A stretch of 64,000 nt of DNA from Amycolatopsis oliviviridis (GCF_014654365.1 NZ_BNAY01000013.1:100931-164930), one strand, 5' to 3'. Numbered from the stretch's first letter, positions 15,040 to 24,117 are shown. The notes: generated by a model not told the origin, from the letters alone. Translations and numbers: made by a program.

Positions 15040-16962
15040 TCAAACGCGCCGCAGCACGCGTAACAGATATTCCTTGCGTTCCACCGGGTTGTTGTCGGTC
15101 CTCGATCGTGACGGCACCGCTCCCCGGACGGGCCGGTAGCCGTGGAAGGCGGTCTCCATCGCCCCTTCTCCCCGGGTCGCCGAAGGCAGGAGCTGGTGCA
15201 CCTCATGGGTTTTCGCCGCCGGGATCTCGCCGTGGAGCTCCGCGGTCCCGCCTTTCGTGACCGTGGTGCCCGGGACGGCGCGAGCCTGCGCCAGGAGCGC
15301 GTTGACCGGACCGAGGGTGTCGGCGGGGGCCTGGAGGGTGAACCGGTGCATCGGTTCGTGCACGGTCGTCCCGGCCTCGCGCAACGCCGCCATCAGCACC
15401 AGCGGCGTCAGGTTGCGGAAGTCGCCCGCGGTGCTCGACATGCTCTTGTCGAAGGTGCCGTGGGCATGGCTTTGCCTGGCGTAGTACCCGGAACGCGTCA
15501 TCGTCACCACGCAGTCCAGCACCTCCCAGCCGTGGACGCCCTCGCGCAGTGTCTCCTTCACCGTGTCCTCCACGGCTTTGACGAAGGAGTACGGCATGGA
15601 GCCGAGTTCGACCTCCAGCCGGAACGAGATCCCGCTCCCCGGCGGACCGGGCTCGACCCGCAACCCGACCGTCGCCAGGAAGGGATTGGGTTCCTTGCCG
15701 ATGAGTTCGGCCGCCGACCCGGTGCCGGAGACGCGTTCGACGCAGATCGTGGTCGTCTCGCTGAACGTGACGTCGATGCCGTGCTCTTCCGCGAGTGTCG
15801 CCTGTATGACCTCCTTCTGCACTTCTCCGTACAGCGAAAGGGAAGTCTCCTGCCGGACCTCGTCGTGCCGCAGGCCGATCAGCGGATCCTGTTCGGTCAG
15901 CCAGGTGAGCGCCTGGTGCAGCCGCCCGCGATCGGCCGGGCGCACCGGGGAGACGACGGTCTCCAGCGTCGGCGGCGAGAACAGGGCTCGCGTCGCGCGC
16001 GCTCGCGGAACCCCGAGCACGTCACCGATCCGGACGTCGAGCCCGGACAGCTTCGCGATCCGCCCGGCCTCGGCCGACCCCGACGCCACGGCCGAGCCGT
16101 TGTCGAAGACGCTGATCGCGGTGACCTTGCCTTCGCGGTCACCGAGCGGGACCTTGTCGCGGACGGCGACGCGGCCGGAGAACAGCCGCACATAGGCGAT
16201 CTTCTCGCCGCCTGGAGCGCGGTCGACCTTGAACACCGTGCCGGACAGCGGTCCGTCGACGTCGTTTTCCTTGGCGGGCAACAGGTTCTCGATGCCGTCG
16301 CGGAGGGCGTCGACACCGGCGCCGGTGATCGCCGAGCCGAAGTAGACCGGATACGCTTGCCCGCCTGCCACTTTCGCGGTGAGTTCGGCATGGAGCCGCG
16401 ACGGCGTGAACTCGTCCGGTTCGGTGAGATACCCGGTCAGGAAGTCCTCGTCGAGTGCCGCCAGCACGTCGATCACCCTGTCGGGTTCCCAAGGGGTCAT
16501 CGCGACGACCGACGGCGTCAGTTTCGCGGCGATCTCCCGGAACACGCGGTCCGGGTCCGCGCCGCGACGGTCCAGTTTGTTCACGAACAGCAGGGTGGGG
16601 ATGCCCAGCCGTCGCAACGTCCGCATCAGGACGCGGGTCTGCGCCTGGACGCCTTCGACCGCCGACAGCACCAGGACGGCGCCGTCGAGCACGCCGAGCG
16701 CGCGTTCGACCTCGGCGATGAAATCGGGGTGGCCGGGGGTGTCGATCAGGTTGACGGTGACGTCGCCGACGGCGAACGACACCACGGCCGCCTTGATGGT
16801 GATCCCGCGGGCGCGTTCCAGCGCCAGCGTGTCGGTCTGCGTGCTGCCGTCGTCGACGCTGCCCAGCTCGCCGATGACGCCGGCGGTGTGCAACAGCCGC
16901 TCGGTCAGGCTCGTCTTCCCGGCGTCAACATGCGCCAGAATCCCCAGATTGAGGGTCTTCAC
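15040..16962 (-). CDS. TetM/OtrA-type ribosomal protection protein
   Basis: A 640-residue translational GTPase. G-domain motifs: AHVDAGKT, DTPGHPDF, NKLD. It is a tetracycline ribosomal protection protein rather than EF-G because of its length, the domain IV loop SSTAGDFRNLTP (compare STPADFR in TetM) and the C-terminal helix NPVERKEYLLRVLRRV, which reaches toward the tetracycline site in TetM/TetO. The closest known type is OtrA of Streptomyces. Such proteins displace tetracyclines from the 30S decoding site using GTP. First gene of a two-gene operon with the LLM enzyme. Whether it gives resistance here is untested. Confidence 0.9.
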   Translation of the reverse strand: MKTLNLGILAHVDAGKTSLTERLLHTAGVIGELGSVDDGSTQTDTLALERARGITIKAAVVSFAVGDVTVNLIDTPGHPDFIAEVERALGVLDGAVLVLSAVEGVQAQTRVLMRTLRRLGIPTLLFVNKLDRRGADPDRVFREIAAKLTPSVVAMTPWEPDRVIDVLAALDEDFLTGYLTEPDEFTPSRLHAELTAKVAGGQAYPVYFGSAITGAGVDALRDGIENLLPAKENDVDGPLSGTVFKVDRAPGGEKIAYVRLFSGRVAVRDKVPLGDREGKVTAISVFDNGSAVASGSAEAGRIAKLSGLDVRIGDVLGVPRARATRALFSPPTLETVVSPVRPADRGRLHQALTWLTEQDPLIGLRHDEVRQETSLSLYGEVQKEVIQATLAEEHGIDVTFSETTTICVERVSGTGSAAELIGKEPNPFLATVGLRVEPGPPGSGISFRLEVELGSMPYSFVKAVEDTVKETLREGVHGWEVLDCVVTMTRSGYYARQSHAHGTFDKSMSSTAGDFRNLTPLVLMAALREAGTTVHEPMHRFTLQAPADTLGPVNALLAQARAVPGTTVTKGGTAELHGEIPAAKTHEVHQLLPSATRGEGAMETAFHGYRPVRGAVPSRSRTDNNPVERKEYLLRVLRRV

Positions 16963-17104
16963 GAGGTGTCTTGTCCTTGAGGTAGGCGGAAATTACCTGT
17001 GGGAAGGACGTAGACACTCGCAAGCCGATCATCTCCTAGGCCGGGAACCGATCTTCCCGACTACAGCACCCCCGTCCCGGCGCCGCAACCGAATTACCCC
17101 CGAA

Positions 17105-17168
17105 CGCATTTCGTCCTCTGAACGCGGTAGTTGCGTGTGCAAGTACCGCATCCAGAGGACGAAATGCG
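17105..17168. repeat. Inverted pair of the AGAGGAC repeat
   Basis: Arms 17105-17129 and 17144-17168 are complementary except for two positions. It lies between the divergent-side end of the hexosaminidase gene and the ribosomal protection gene, and fits as terminator of the sugar operon, whose last stop is at 17179. The rest of 16963-17178 shows no clear attenuator or operator. Confidence 0.75.
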
Positions 17169-17178
17169 AAAGGGTCGG

Positions 17179-18621
17179 TCAGGCCAGGTACTCGGCGGCG
17201 GCGCGGAGACTGACGTAGGACCCGCTGAACGTGTCGATCCGCGGCCCCTCGGTGTCCGGTCCCGGCGCGCCGGTCTCGACCCGGACGTAGTCCACGGAGG
17301 ACTCCCGGAGCCAGCTCAGGAACTCGCGGACCTCGGGGTGCCGGTGCGCCTCGCGCGTCACGACGACGAGGTCACGAGCGCCGTGGACGGCCTCGATCGC
17401 GGTCGCGATCCCGTCCGCGCCGACCTTGACCGCGCGGGTGCCGGGCACGAGCTCGGTCAGATGCGAGCCGAGCCCCCACGGCATCGGACCGGCCGCGATG
17501 ATCGGCTCGGTCTCGATGTCGATCACCAGCGGCGGGCCCTCCAACTTCGGCGAGCCCTGGATCCGCAGCGCCTTGCGCGCCGCTTCCAGGCCGAGCCGGT
17601 GGTCGACCGGCGAAATCGGCGTCGACACCGGGGGAGCGCCGAGCGCGGCGACCCGTCCGGACGCCTCGACCAGCCGCTCCAGCGGAAGTTCGCCGGATTC
17701 GACGGCGGCCGCGATGACCGCCGCGATCCGGTTCAGATCGTCGTCGTCGAACGACACCCCGCCCAGGCAGAGCGCGTCCGCACCGGCGATCAGCGCCCGC
17801 ACCGAAGCCCGGCCGACACCCTCGGTCTTGCCGAGTTCGCCCGCGACGGCGCCCATGTCGAGCGCGTCGGTGATCACCGCGCCGGTGAAGCCGAGCTCGC
17901 CGCGCAGGACGTCGGTGAGCGCCTTCGGGTTGAGCGTGGCGGGCAGGTCACCCCACGCGGGCACGACGAGGTGCCCGGTCATCACCGCGCGCACGCCCGC
18001 CGCGATCGCCGCCTTGAACGGGACGAGTTCGATCTCGTGCAGTTCCGCTTCGGTCCGGGGAAGCACGGGCAACGCGTGGTGCGAATCGTCGGTGGCCGCC
18101 CCGTGCCCGGGGAAGTGCTTGGCCGACGCGGCCACGCCGTACTTCTGCATACCGGTGATGTACGCCGCGACATGCGGCGACGCCTTCACCGGATCCGAAC
18201 CGAACGCCCGGACCCCGATGGAGGGATCCTCCGCCGCCAGGGTCAGATCCGCGCACGGGGCGAAGTTGATCGTCACCCCGCAGGCGGCCAGCCGTTCGCC
18301 GAGCGCCGCGGCGACCGACGCCGTCAGCTCGACGTCGTCCGCGGCGCCGAGTGCGAGTGGCCCCGGGATGAACGAGCCGGTGGCGACGTCGAGCCGGGTG
18401 ACGTCACCGCCCTCTTCGTCGATGCCGACGAGCACGTCCGGCCGTTCCGCCCGCAGCTGGGCGCTGAGTGCGGCCACCTGCTCGTCGTCGACCACGTTGC
18501 GGCCGAACAGGATCACGCCACCGAGACCGTCGGCCACCTTGCGGCGCAGCCAATCCGGTGCGGTGGTGCCGTCGAAGCCCGAAACGAGAACGGATGCGGC
18601 GAGCTTTTCCGGTGAAGACAA
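17179..18621 (-). CDS. nagZ: GH3 beta-N-acetylhexosaminidase
   Basis: A 480-residue glycoside hydrolase family 3 protein. The NagZ-type catalytic loop KHFPGHGAATDDSHH (Asp/His dyad) and the nucleophile region VITDALDMGA are visible; no signal peptide, so it is cytoplasmic. TTG start with AGGGG upstream, 3 nt after the permease stop. It ends a four-gene operon with an ABC sugar importer, the arrangement of Streptomyces dasABC-dasD, so it probably splits imported chitobiose to N-acetylglucosamine. A role in peptidoglycan recycling is also possible for this family. Confidence 0.88.
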   Translation of the reverse strand: MSSPEKLAASVLVSGFDGTTAPDWLRRKVADGLGGVILFGRNVVDDEQVAALSAQLRAERPDVLVGIDEEGGDVTRLDVATGSFIPGPLALGAADDVELTASVAAALGERLAACGVTINFAPCADLTLAAEDPSIGVRAFGSDPVKASPHVAAYITGMQKYGVAASAKHFPGHGAATDDSHHALPVLPRTEAELHEIELVPFKAAIAAGVRAVMTGHLVVPAWGDLPATLNPKALTDVLRGELGFTGAVITDALDMGAVAGELGKTEGVGRASVRALIAGADALCLGGVSFDDDDLNRIAAVIAAAVESGELPLERLVEASGRVAALGAPPVSTPISPVDHRLGLEAARKALRIQGSPKLEGPPLVIDIETEPIIAAGPMPWGLGSHLTELVPGTRAVKVGADGIATAIEAVHGARDLVVVTREAHRHPEVREFLSWLRESSVDYVRVETGAPGPDTEGPRIDTFSGSYVSLRAAAEYLA

Positions 18622-18624
18622 GGA

Positions 18625-19455
18625 TTACCCCTTCACTGCGCCTGCGGTCAGGTTGGACACGAGCTTGCGCTGAACGAGAATGAAGAACACCAGTGCGGGC
18701 ACGGCGTAGATGACCGACGCCGCCATGATCCCGCCCCAGTCCACGGAGAACGCCGTCCGGAACGAGGAAAGCCACACCGGCAGGGTCTGTTTGTTCTGGT
18801 CGCGCATGAACACGAACGCGAACAGGAACTCGTTCCACGCGGTGATGAAGCTGAACACCGAGGTGGTCACCAGACCCGGCGCGAGCAGCGGCAGCGTCAC
18901 CCGGCGGAAGGCGCCCGCCCGGCTGCAGCCGTCGATCATCGCGGCCTCTTCGAGGTCGTACGGGATGCCGTTGACGAAGCCGTAGAGCATCCAGCACGTG
19001 AAGGGCAGCGTCGCCGCGAAGTACACCAGCAGCAGCGAAGGCAGCTGGTTGAGCAGCCCGGCGTCACGCATGAGCAGGTACATCGGGATCAGCAGCGCCT
19101 CGAACGGGGCGAGCTGGGCGACCAGCACCAGCAGCAGGAAGCCCTTGCGCCCGCGGAACCGCATACGGGACAGGGGAACCGCCGCCAGCACCCCCGCGAC
19201 GAGCGAGCACAGCACCGCGCCGAGCGTGACGATCAGGCTGTTCATGAGGTACGTGGTGAACCCGGGCTTCGTCAGCGCCGACACGAAGTTGTCGAGGGTC
19301 GCCGAGAGCGGGATCAGGTCGTAGTCCGGGGACAGGACCTGGCCCGGCGTCTTCAGCGAGGAGGTGAACATCCAGTACGTCGGGAAGACGAACAGGAGGG
19401 CCACGACCACGCCGAGCGCGCCGAGGCCGATCCGCTGGGACAGGGATTTCCTCAT
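18625..19455 (-). CDS. Sugar ABC permease, MalG/DasC type
   Basis: A 276-residue inner-membrane permease with six hydrophobic helices and the EAA loop EEAAMIDGCSRAGAFRRVTLPL near residues 182-203. Start ATG 19455 overlaps the previous permease stop (ATGA). Pairs with the 19452-20438 product as a heterodimer. Chito-oligosaccharide uptake is inferred from the adjacent hexosaminidase and dre-like operator. Confidence 0.9.
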   Translation of the reverse strand: MRKSLSQRIGLGALGVVVALLFVFPTYWMFTSSLKTPGQVLSPDYDLIPLSATLDNFVSALTKPGFTTYLMNSLIVTLGAVLCSLVAGVLAAVPLSRMRFRGRKGFLLLVLVAQLAPFEALLIPMYLLMRDAGLLNQLPSLLLVYFAATLPFTCWMLYGFVNGIPYDLEEAAMIDGCSRAGAFRRVTLPLLAPGLVTTSVFSFITAWNEFLFAFVFMRDQNKQTLPVWLSSFRTAFSVDWGGIMAASVIYAVPALVFFILVQRKLVSNLTAGAVKG

Positions 19456-20438
19456 GACAGGTCGGCCTCCTTCGTGCGCACCAGCAGCTGGACGTACCGG
19501 GCGGTGAGCAGGATCAGCACGAGCATCATCAGCAGGGCGGCGGTCGCTGCGAGGCCGAAGTGGTTGCCCGCGAGGCCCTTGAGGTACATGTAGACCGGCA
19601 GCGTCGTGCTGGCGCCGTCCGGTCCGCCTTGACGGATCGCCCAGACCTGGGCGAACAGCTTGAAGTCCCACAGGACCGAGAGGAACGTGACCATGGTCAG
19701 GATCGGCCGGATCGCCGGCCAGCTGACCGCCCAGAACGCCTGCCAGCCGTTGGCGCCGTCGATGCCCGCGGCCTCGTACTGCTCCTTCGGGACGCCGAGC
19801 AGCCCGGCGTACAGCGTGAACGCCACGAACGGCACGGCCTGCCAGACGACCAGCAGGCCGATCACGGTCAGGGTGCTCGCGCCGGTGGAGAACCAGGAAT
19901 GCCCGATGAAGCTCTCGAAACCGAGTTTCGCGAGCGTCTTGTTCAGGATCCCGTACTGCTGGTCGAAGATCCACTGGAAGACCGTGGTGGTCGCGACCAC
20001 CGGGGTCGCCCACGCGAGGATCAGCGCGACCTGCAGGATCACCCGGACCACCGGGTTGAGATGCCGCATCAGCAGCGCCATGAACAGCGCGAGCAGCAGG
20101 GTGATGATGACGACCGACGCGGTGAACACCAGCGTGCGGACCGTGATCTCCCAGAATTCCGAATCGTTCAGGATCTCGGAGAAGTTCTCGAACCCGACCC
20201 AGACCATCTCCCCGGAGACCAGCTCGCGGAGGTCGAGCTTCCGGAGACTGATCCCGATCAGCTGCATCGTCGGCCAGCCCAGCAGGACCAGGATCGCGAC
20301 CAGTGCGGGAAGGATCAGCAGGTACGGCGCCGTCCGTTCGCCGAGACGGAGACGCCGGTTGGACTTCGGGGGTTTGATGCGCGGCGATGCCGGCGGGGTG
20401 GCCCCCGCCGGCATCGTCACATCTTTCGTCGTGGTCAT
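19452..20438 (-). CDS. Sugar ABC permease, MalF/DasB type
   Basis: A 328-residue permease with an N-terminal cytoplasmic stretch rich in Pro/Lys, six membrane helices and the EAA loop EAAGIDGANGWQAFWAVSWP. The start overlaps the binding-protein stop by 4 nt. As usual for Das-like systems no ATPase gene is nearby; a shared MsiK-type ATPase elsewhere in the genome is expected. Confidence 0.9.
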   Translation of the reverse strand: MTTTKDVTMPAGATPPASPRIKPPKSNRRLRLGERTAPYLLILPALVAILVLLGWPTMQLIGISLRKLDLRELVSGEMVWVGFENFSEILNDSEFWEITVRTLVFTASVVIITLLLALFMALLMRHLNPVVRVILQVALILAWATPVVATTTVFQWIFDQQYGILNKTLAKLGFESFIGHSWFSTGASTLTVIGLLVVWQAVPFVAFTLYAGLLGVPKEQYEAAGIDGANGWQAFWAVSWPAIRPILTMVTFLSVLWDFKLFAQVWAIRQGGPDGASTTLPVYMYLKGLAGNHFGLAATAALLMMLVLILLTARYVQLLVRTKEADLS

Positions 20439-21727
20439 CCGCCGATGAGCTTGTCGAGCGCTGCGTTGGCGTCGGCGGTCGCCTGGTCGAGCGTCTTCGT
20501 TCCGGTCAGGTAAGCGGTCAGCATGTCCTTGATCGGGTTCTGACCGGACTCGACGTCACCCCACTTGGGGCTGGTCGGGACGGCACGGCCGTTCTTGGAA
20601 GCCTCGGCCATGACCTTGGTGAGCGGGTTCGCGTCGAGCGCGGACACGTCGGTCGAGGTACCGGGGACGTAACCGGCCTTGGCCAGCTCGGTCTGGTACT
20701 TCGGGGTGGAGAACAGCTTGACGTAGTCCTTGGCCGCGGCCGCGTTCTTGCTGTTGGCCGGGATGACCAGGTTCGAGCCGCCGAGGAAGACCGGGGCCGA
20801 CTTGTCGGCGGTCTTGCCCGGGATCGGGAAGGCGCCCGACTTCTCCTTGATCGACGGGTCGGTCTTCGCCGCGGTGTCGGCCTCACCCGGGACACCGATC
20901 ATCATCGCGACCTTGCCCGCGCCGTAGATGCCGGCCTGCTGCGGGGTGGCCTCGTCGGCGTCCTTCGGGGCCTTGGTGCCCGAAGCCTCGGTGAGCTGCT
21001 TGTAGAACTCGAGCCCGGCCTTCGCCTGTGCGGAGTCCAGGGTCGACTTGAAGGCCTTCCCGTTGGCCTGCGCGATGTCGCCGCCCTCGTCCCAGATGTA
21101 GGACAGCAGCTCGTACCAGTTCTGGCCGGGGTGGTAGAGGGCCTGGAACTCGGGGTCGCTGCCGAACTTGGCCTTGAGCTTGGTGATCGCGTCGAGCCAC
21201 TCCGCGCGCGTCTTCGGCGTCGCGGTGATGCCCGCCTGCTCGAACATGTCCTTGCGGTAGATGACCTCACGGTTGGCCGCGTAGAACGGGACGCCGTAGG
21301 TCTTGCCGTCGAACTCGCCCGAGGCCTTGAGGCCTTGCAGCCACTGCGCGCCGTTGAAGTCGCCCACGCTGGAGGTGAGGTCGGCGAGCACGCCCTGGTT
21401 CGCGAACGCGGGGGTCTGGGTGTTGCCCAGCTCGATCACGTCCGGCGGGTTGTCACTGGCCAGCGCGGTGGTCAGCTTCTGCTGGATGCCGTTCCACTGC
21501 TGGATCTCGTACTTGACCTTGACGCCGGGGTGTGCGTCTTCGAATTCCTTGTGGAGCGAGTTCGTCAGCGATTCCGGGGCGGTCCCGGTCATGAGCCAGA
21601 CCGTGAGCGAGCCGTTCGAGGCCGGAGCGCTCGAATTCGTGCTGTCGCCACTACCGGAACCGGCGCAGCCCGCCGTCGCGAGGGTGATGGCGGCGGCGCC
21701 CGCAGCCATCTTGAGCCAGCGCTTCAC
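20435..21727 (-). CDS. Sugar-binding lipoprotein, DasA-like
   Basis: A 430-residue solute-binding lipoprotein. Signal peptide with lipobox LATAGCAG (Cys21), followed by a Gly/Ser linker and a cluster B sugar-binding fold (SLTVWLMTGT start). First gene of the importer operon. A DasR-type operator lies about 50 bp upstream (21774-21789), so repression relieved by aminosugar phosphates is likely. Chitobiose or N-acetylglucosamine is the expected ligand, by analogy with DasA/NgcE. Confidence 0.88.
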   Translation of the reverse strand: MKRWLKMAAGAAAITLATAGCAGSGSGDSTNSSAPASNGSLTVWLMTGTAPESLTNSLHKEFEDAHPGVKVKYEIQQWNGIQQKLTTALASDNPPDVIELGNTQTPAFANQGVLADLTSSVGDFNGAQWLQGLKASGEFDGKTYGVPFYAANREVIYRKDMFEQAGITATPKTRAEWLDAITKLKAKFGSDPEFQALYHPGQNWYELLSYIWDEGGDIAQANGKAFKSTLDSAQAKAGLEFYKQLTEASGTKAPKDADEATPQQAGIYGAGKVAMMIGVPGEADTAAKTDPSIKEKSGAFPIPGKTADKSAPVFLGGSNLVIPANSKNAAAAKDYVKLFSTPKYQTELAKAGYVPGTSTDVSALDANPLTKVMAEASKNGRAVPTSPKWGDVESGQNPIKDMLTAYLTGTKTLDQATADANAALDKLIGG

Positions 21728-22035
21728 TCGTGCCGTCCTTTCGATGCCCGGCCACCATGCCGGGCTCCCACAAAATGGTGTAGACCAATGTCGGCAGCGT
21801 GGTACGTACCACTCCGACTGTCAAGCGGGTGGCCGGTTCGTTGTAAACGCGCCGCAATCTTTCACCTTGTGTGAGCGCATGATCACACTGATGATCGGAT
21901 TTCGGCGTCGCCGTCAGGTTGTCGCGAGGCGCGCTGACATGCGGTTTCTCGTTGACTGTTCCGCTGATCGGTGCATTCGGACGGTCGGCGTTGGGCCGTT
22001 CGGCGGAGCGGGATCTCGCGTTCGCCAGCTAGGCC
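21728..22035. other. Intergenic region upstream of the sugar operon
   Basis: 308 bp between the binding-protein start and the DoxX stop. It holds the dre-like site (21774-21789) and a GTGTGA-N8-TCACAC inverted repeat at 21869-21888. The remainder shows no gene, tRNA or hairpin that I can support. Confidence 0.6.
21774..21789. promoter_or_regulatory. dre-like DasR operator
   Basis: AATGGTGTAGACCAAT matches the DasR element ACTGGTCTAGACCACT, with the central TGGTSTAGACCA dyad carrying one mismatch. It lies 47 bp upstream of the DasA-like gene start. DasR is a GntR regulator that releases DNA on binding GlcNAc-6-phosphate or GlcN-6-phosphate. Confidence 0.75.
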
Positions 22036-22458
22036 TCAGCGGTAGTCCTCGTCGTCTTCGGGAGGCTCGATGCCGAGGAGCGCGCGGGTCTGATCTTGGA
22101 GGAACCACGCCAGCGTCGCGGTGATGATCAGCAGGACGAGCGGGAGGACCGGGCCGCCGTTGGCGAGGATGAACAGCTCGGTGACGCTCGCGCCCACCAT
22201 GACGCCCGCCAGCAGCAGCGCCGACGGCCCGCCGAGGCGGGGGACGAGCAGGCCGATCGCGCCGACGGCCTCCAGGACACCGGTGACGTACCGCAGCCAC
22301 TGCCCGAGGCCGATCTCGGCGAAGGTCTGTTCGGTGTGGCCGCCCGCGAACAGCAGGTACGCGCTGTAGAGGAACTCGGCGGCGAGCGCGACGCGCACGA
22401 TCCACAGCACGATCGAGCCGATGGGCAGGCTTCGGATTCCGCTGGCTCCTCCGGACAT
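22036..22458 (-). CDS. DoxX-family membrane protein
   Basis: A 140-residue protein with four hydrophobic helices and the DoxX-type GVLEAVGAIGLL segment. ATG 22458 is preferred because AGAAGGA lies 8 bp before it; an ATG at 22494 lacks a ribosome site. DoxX-like proteins are associated with quinone or thiosulfate redox and oxidative stress, but the function here is unknown. An acidic tail (PPEDDEDYR) ends the protein. Confidence 0.8.
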   Translation of the reverse strand: MSGGASGIRSLPIGSIVLWIVRVALAAEFLYSAYLLFAGGHTEQTFAEIGLGQWLRYVTGVLEAVGAIGLLVPRLGGPSALLLAGVMVGASVTELFILANGGPVLPLVLLIITATLAWFLQDQTRALLGIEPPEDDEDYR

Positions 22459-22490
22459 GCCGGGAATCCTTCTCCGGTGCGCTGTGGCTG

Positions 22491-22602
22491 GCAAGGCCGC
22501 ATCCAGAGGACTAAATGCGTGCCCGCGGGTGGTCGTGAGTGGTAAGTGTCGTTAGAACGGCACAAAACACTCACGACCACCTGGACCGAGCTGGGGCTGC
22601 CA
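22491..22602. repeat. 112-bp repeat, copy 1
   Basis: Starts with a family A palindrome (22497-22519), then a hairpin with 14-bp arms GGTGGTCGTGAGTG / CACTCACGACCACC (22528-22581). It is repeated almost exactly at 22766-22878. Lies in the gene-free stretch 22459-22920. Confidence 0.9.
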
Positions 22603-22618
22603 TACTCACCTACCTGAA

Positions 22619-22673
22619 GCGCGTGAAGGCCCCCTTCCCTCGGCTGAGCCGAGGGAAGGGGGCCTTCACGCGC
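22619..22673. repeat. Perfect 55-bp palindrome
   Basis: Arms 22619-22645 and 22647-22673 are perfectly complementary around one base (core CGGCTGAGCCG, outer GCGTGAAGG / CCTTCACGC). A shorter relative, GTGAAGGCCTCCTTCAC, lies near 22734-22751. Same family B as 1575-1821. Confidence 0.9.
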
Positions 22674-22765
22674 GGTCGCTGTAGCTGCTGTGGCTGCTGG
22701 TGCATACGGTGCGAACGTGGCGATCACCGAGTCCGTGAAGGCCTCCTTCACTACCTTCAGGGTGG

Positions 22766-22878
22766 GCAAGGCCGCATCCAGAGGACTAAATGCGTGCCCG
22801 CGGGGTGGTCGTGAGTGGTAAGTGTCGTTAGAACGGCACAAAACACTCACGACCACCTGGACCGAGCTGGGGCCGCCA
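22766..22878. repeat. 112-bp repeat, copy 2
   Basis: Near-identical direct copy of 22491-22602, differing by one extra G and one T-to-C change; its hairpin lies at 22804-22857. Such recent identity suggests duplication or gene conversion. Confidence 0.9.
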
Positions 22879-22896
22879 CCTTCATGCGCTACCCAA

Positions 22897-22919
22897 CCGC
22901 ATTCAGCGGACTAAACGCG
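22897..22919. repeat. Family A palindrome, single copy
   Basis: CCGCATTCAGCGGACTAAACGCG variant lying directly after the stop codon of the metalloprotease gene, where it may help end transcription. Confidence 0.75.
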
Positions 22920-22920
22920 T

Positions 22921-24117
22921 CTAGGCCGGGATCTGCCAGGACTGGCCGGCCGAGCCGTTGCAGGTCGAGATCACCAGTCGCGTCCCCAGGCCGGTGCCGC
23001 CGCCTTGGACGTCGAGGCATTTGCCGGACTGCGGGTTGACCAGGGTCTGGCCGGTCCGCCGCCAGGTCTGTGCCCCGGTCTGGTTGCAGTCCCACAGCTG
23101 CGTCTTCGTCCCGTCCGCCGTCCCGCTGTTGTCGACGTCCAGGCATTTCCCGAGCGCGCGCAGGGTCCCGTTCTGCACGGCCCAGGTCTGCGCGCCGGTG
23201 CCGTTGCAGTCCCACAGCCGGACCGCCGTGCCGTTCGCGATCTGCGAGTTGTCGACGTCGACGCATCTGCCCGCCACGCCGGTGATCCGCCCGGCCGGAT
23301 ACGGCGTGCCGCCGCGGATCAGGTACTGACTGTTGGCCACGTTCCAGTGCGTGGCGAGGTAGCTGCCCGGCGCGGGGTTGGTGTGGAAGTAGTCGTTGCC
23401 GAGGCAGTCGATCTGGTTCTCCGGCGCGCCGGGGCACACCTTCTTCAGGCCGCCGGGCGGGAGGCCGCCGTCGTCGTAACACATGATGTCCTCGTCGTCC
23501 CAGCAGTGACCGAACGGCGTCGCGTTCGGTGCGCTGCCGTTGACGGCGCCGAGGTTGTGCAGGAGCTCGTGCCCGCTGGCCTGCCAGCTCCAGCAGCCCG
23601 TGCCGACGGTCGCGTAGTGCGGGCCGCCGTTGTACGGGTTGCTCGCGCCGGGACTGTCGTCGCCGCCGTTGCCGAACGCGAGCCCGCAGCCGCCGGCGTC
23701 GTACCAGACGAGGTACTTGCGGTCGCCGCGGTTGTAGCCCTGTGCCTTGATGGCGTTGGTGATCGTGTCCACGTCGGCCATCGCGGACTGGGCGATGACG
23801 ACGTTCGAGATGGTCGCCTTGCAGCTCGCGTCGTGCACGTACCGGACGTGCCGGACGCCGCCGCCGAGCCGGGACGCGGCCTCGACGAAGATGTCGTCGA
23901 TCTGGCTCGCGAAGGTCTGGAACTGGCCGACGAGCTGCCCGTACCTGTCCGCTTGCGTGTTTCCGCGGACGTAAAGCGCTTGGACGCGTTTTCCGCTGAC
24001 ACCGTCACCGTCGCAGACCGTCGAGGCCGGGGCCGCGGTCGCCACGGGGGCGGGCAGGGAGATGACGCCGAGCGCCAGCGCGGCGCCCGCCACGAGTCTG
24101 AGGAATCTTCTGGTCAT
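22921..24117 (-). CDS. Secreted zinc metalloprotease with ricin-type lectin domain
   Basis: A 398-residue exported protein. Signal peptide residues 1-29 (ending PVATAA), then a protease domain with the metzincin-like zinc motif HELLHNLGAVN (183-193) and a possible Met-turn DIMCYDD (210-216). From about residue 270 there is a ricin B/CBM13 domain with three QxW repeats (GAQTW, GAQTW, AGQSW) that should bind polysaccharide. ATG 24117 is preferred: AAGGCGG lies 6 bp upstream, while the longer TTG start would delay the signal peptide. A dre-like site at 24169-24178 suggests control by DasR, in keeping with a chitin- or glycan-targeted protease. Confidence 0.88.
   Translation of the reverse strand: MTRRFLRLVAGAALALGVISLPAPVATAAPASTVCDGDGVSGKRVQALYVRGNTQADRYGQLVGQFQTFASQIDDIFVEAASRLGGGVRHVRYVHDASCKATISNVVIAQSAMADVDTITNAIKAQGYNRGDRKYLVWYDAGGCGLAFGNGGDDSPGASNPYNGGPHYATVGTGCWSWQASGHELLHNLGAVNGSAPNATPFGHCWDDEDIMCYDDGGLPPGGLKKVCPGAPENQIDCLGNDYFHTNPAPGSYLATHWNVANSQYLIRGGTPYPAGRITGVAGRCVDVDNSQIANGTAVRLWDCNGTGAQTWAVQNGTLRALGKCLDVDNSGTADGTKTQLWDCNQTGAQTWRRTGQTLVNPQSGKCLDVQGGGTGLGTRLVISTCNGSAGQSWQIPA

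Noticed and set aside
15142..16980. Long plus-strand frame opposite the ribosomal protection gene
   Set aside because: Antisense shadow of a gene with complete GTPase motifs.
16963..17104. Tetracycline-type attenuator leader before the ribosomal protection gene
   Set aside because: I could not find a leader peptide with alternating hairpins; nothing supportable in the stretch.
21869..21888. CRP-like site GTGTGA...TCACAC
   Set aside because: The spacer is 8 bp instead of 6 and it lies far from either start; recorded only in the intergenic note.
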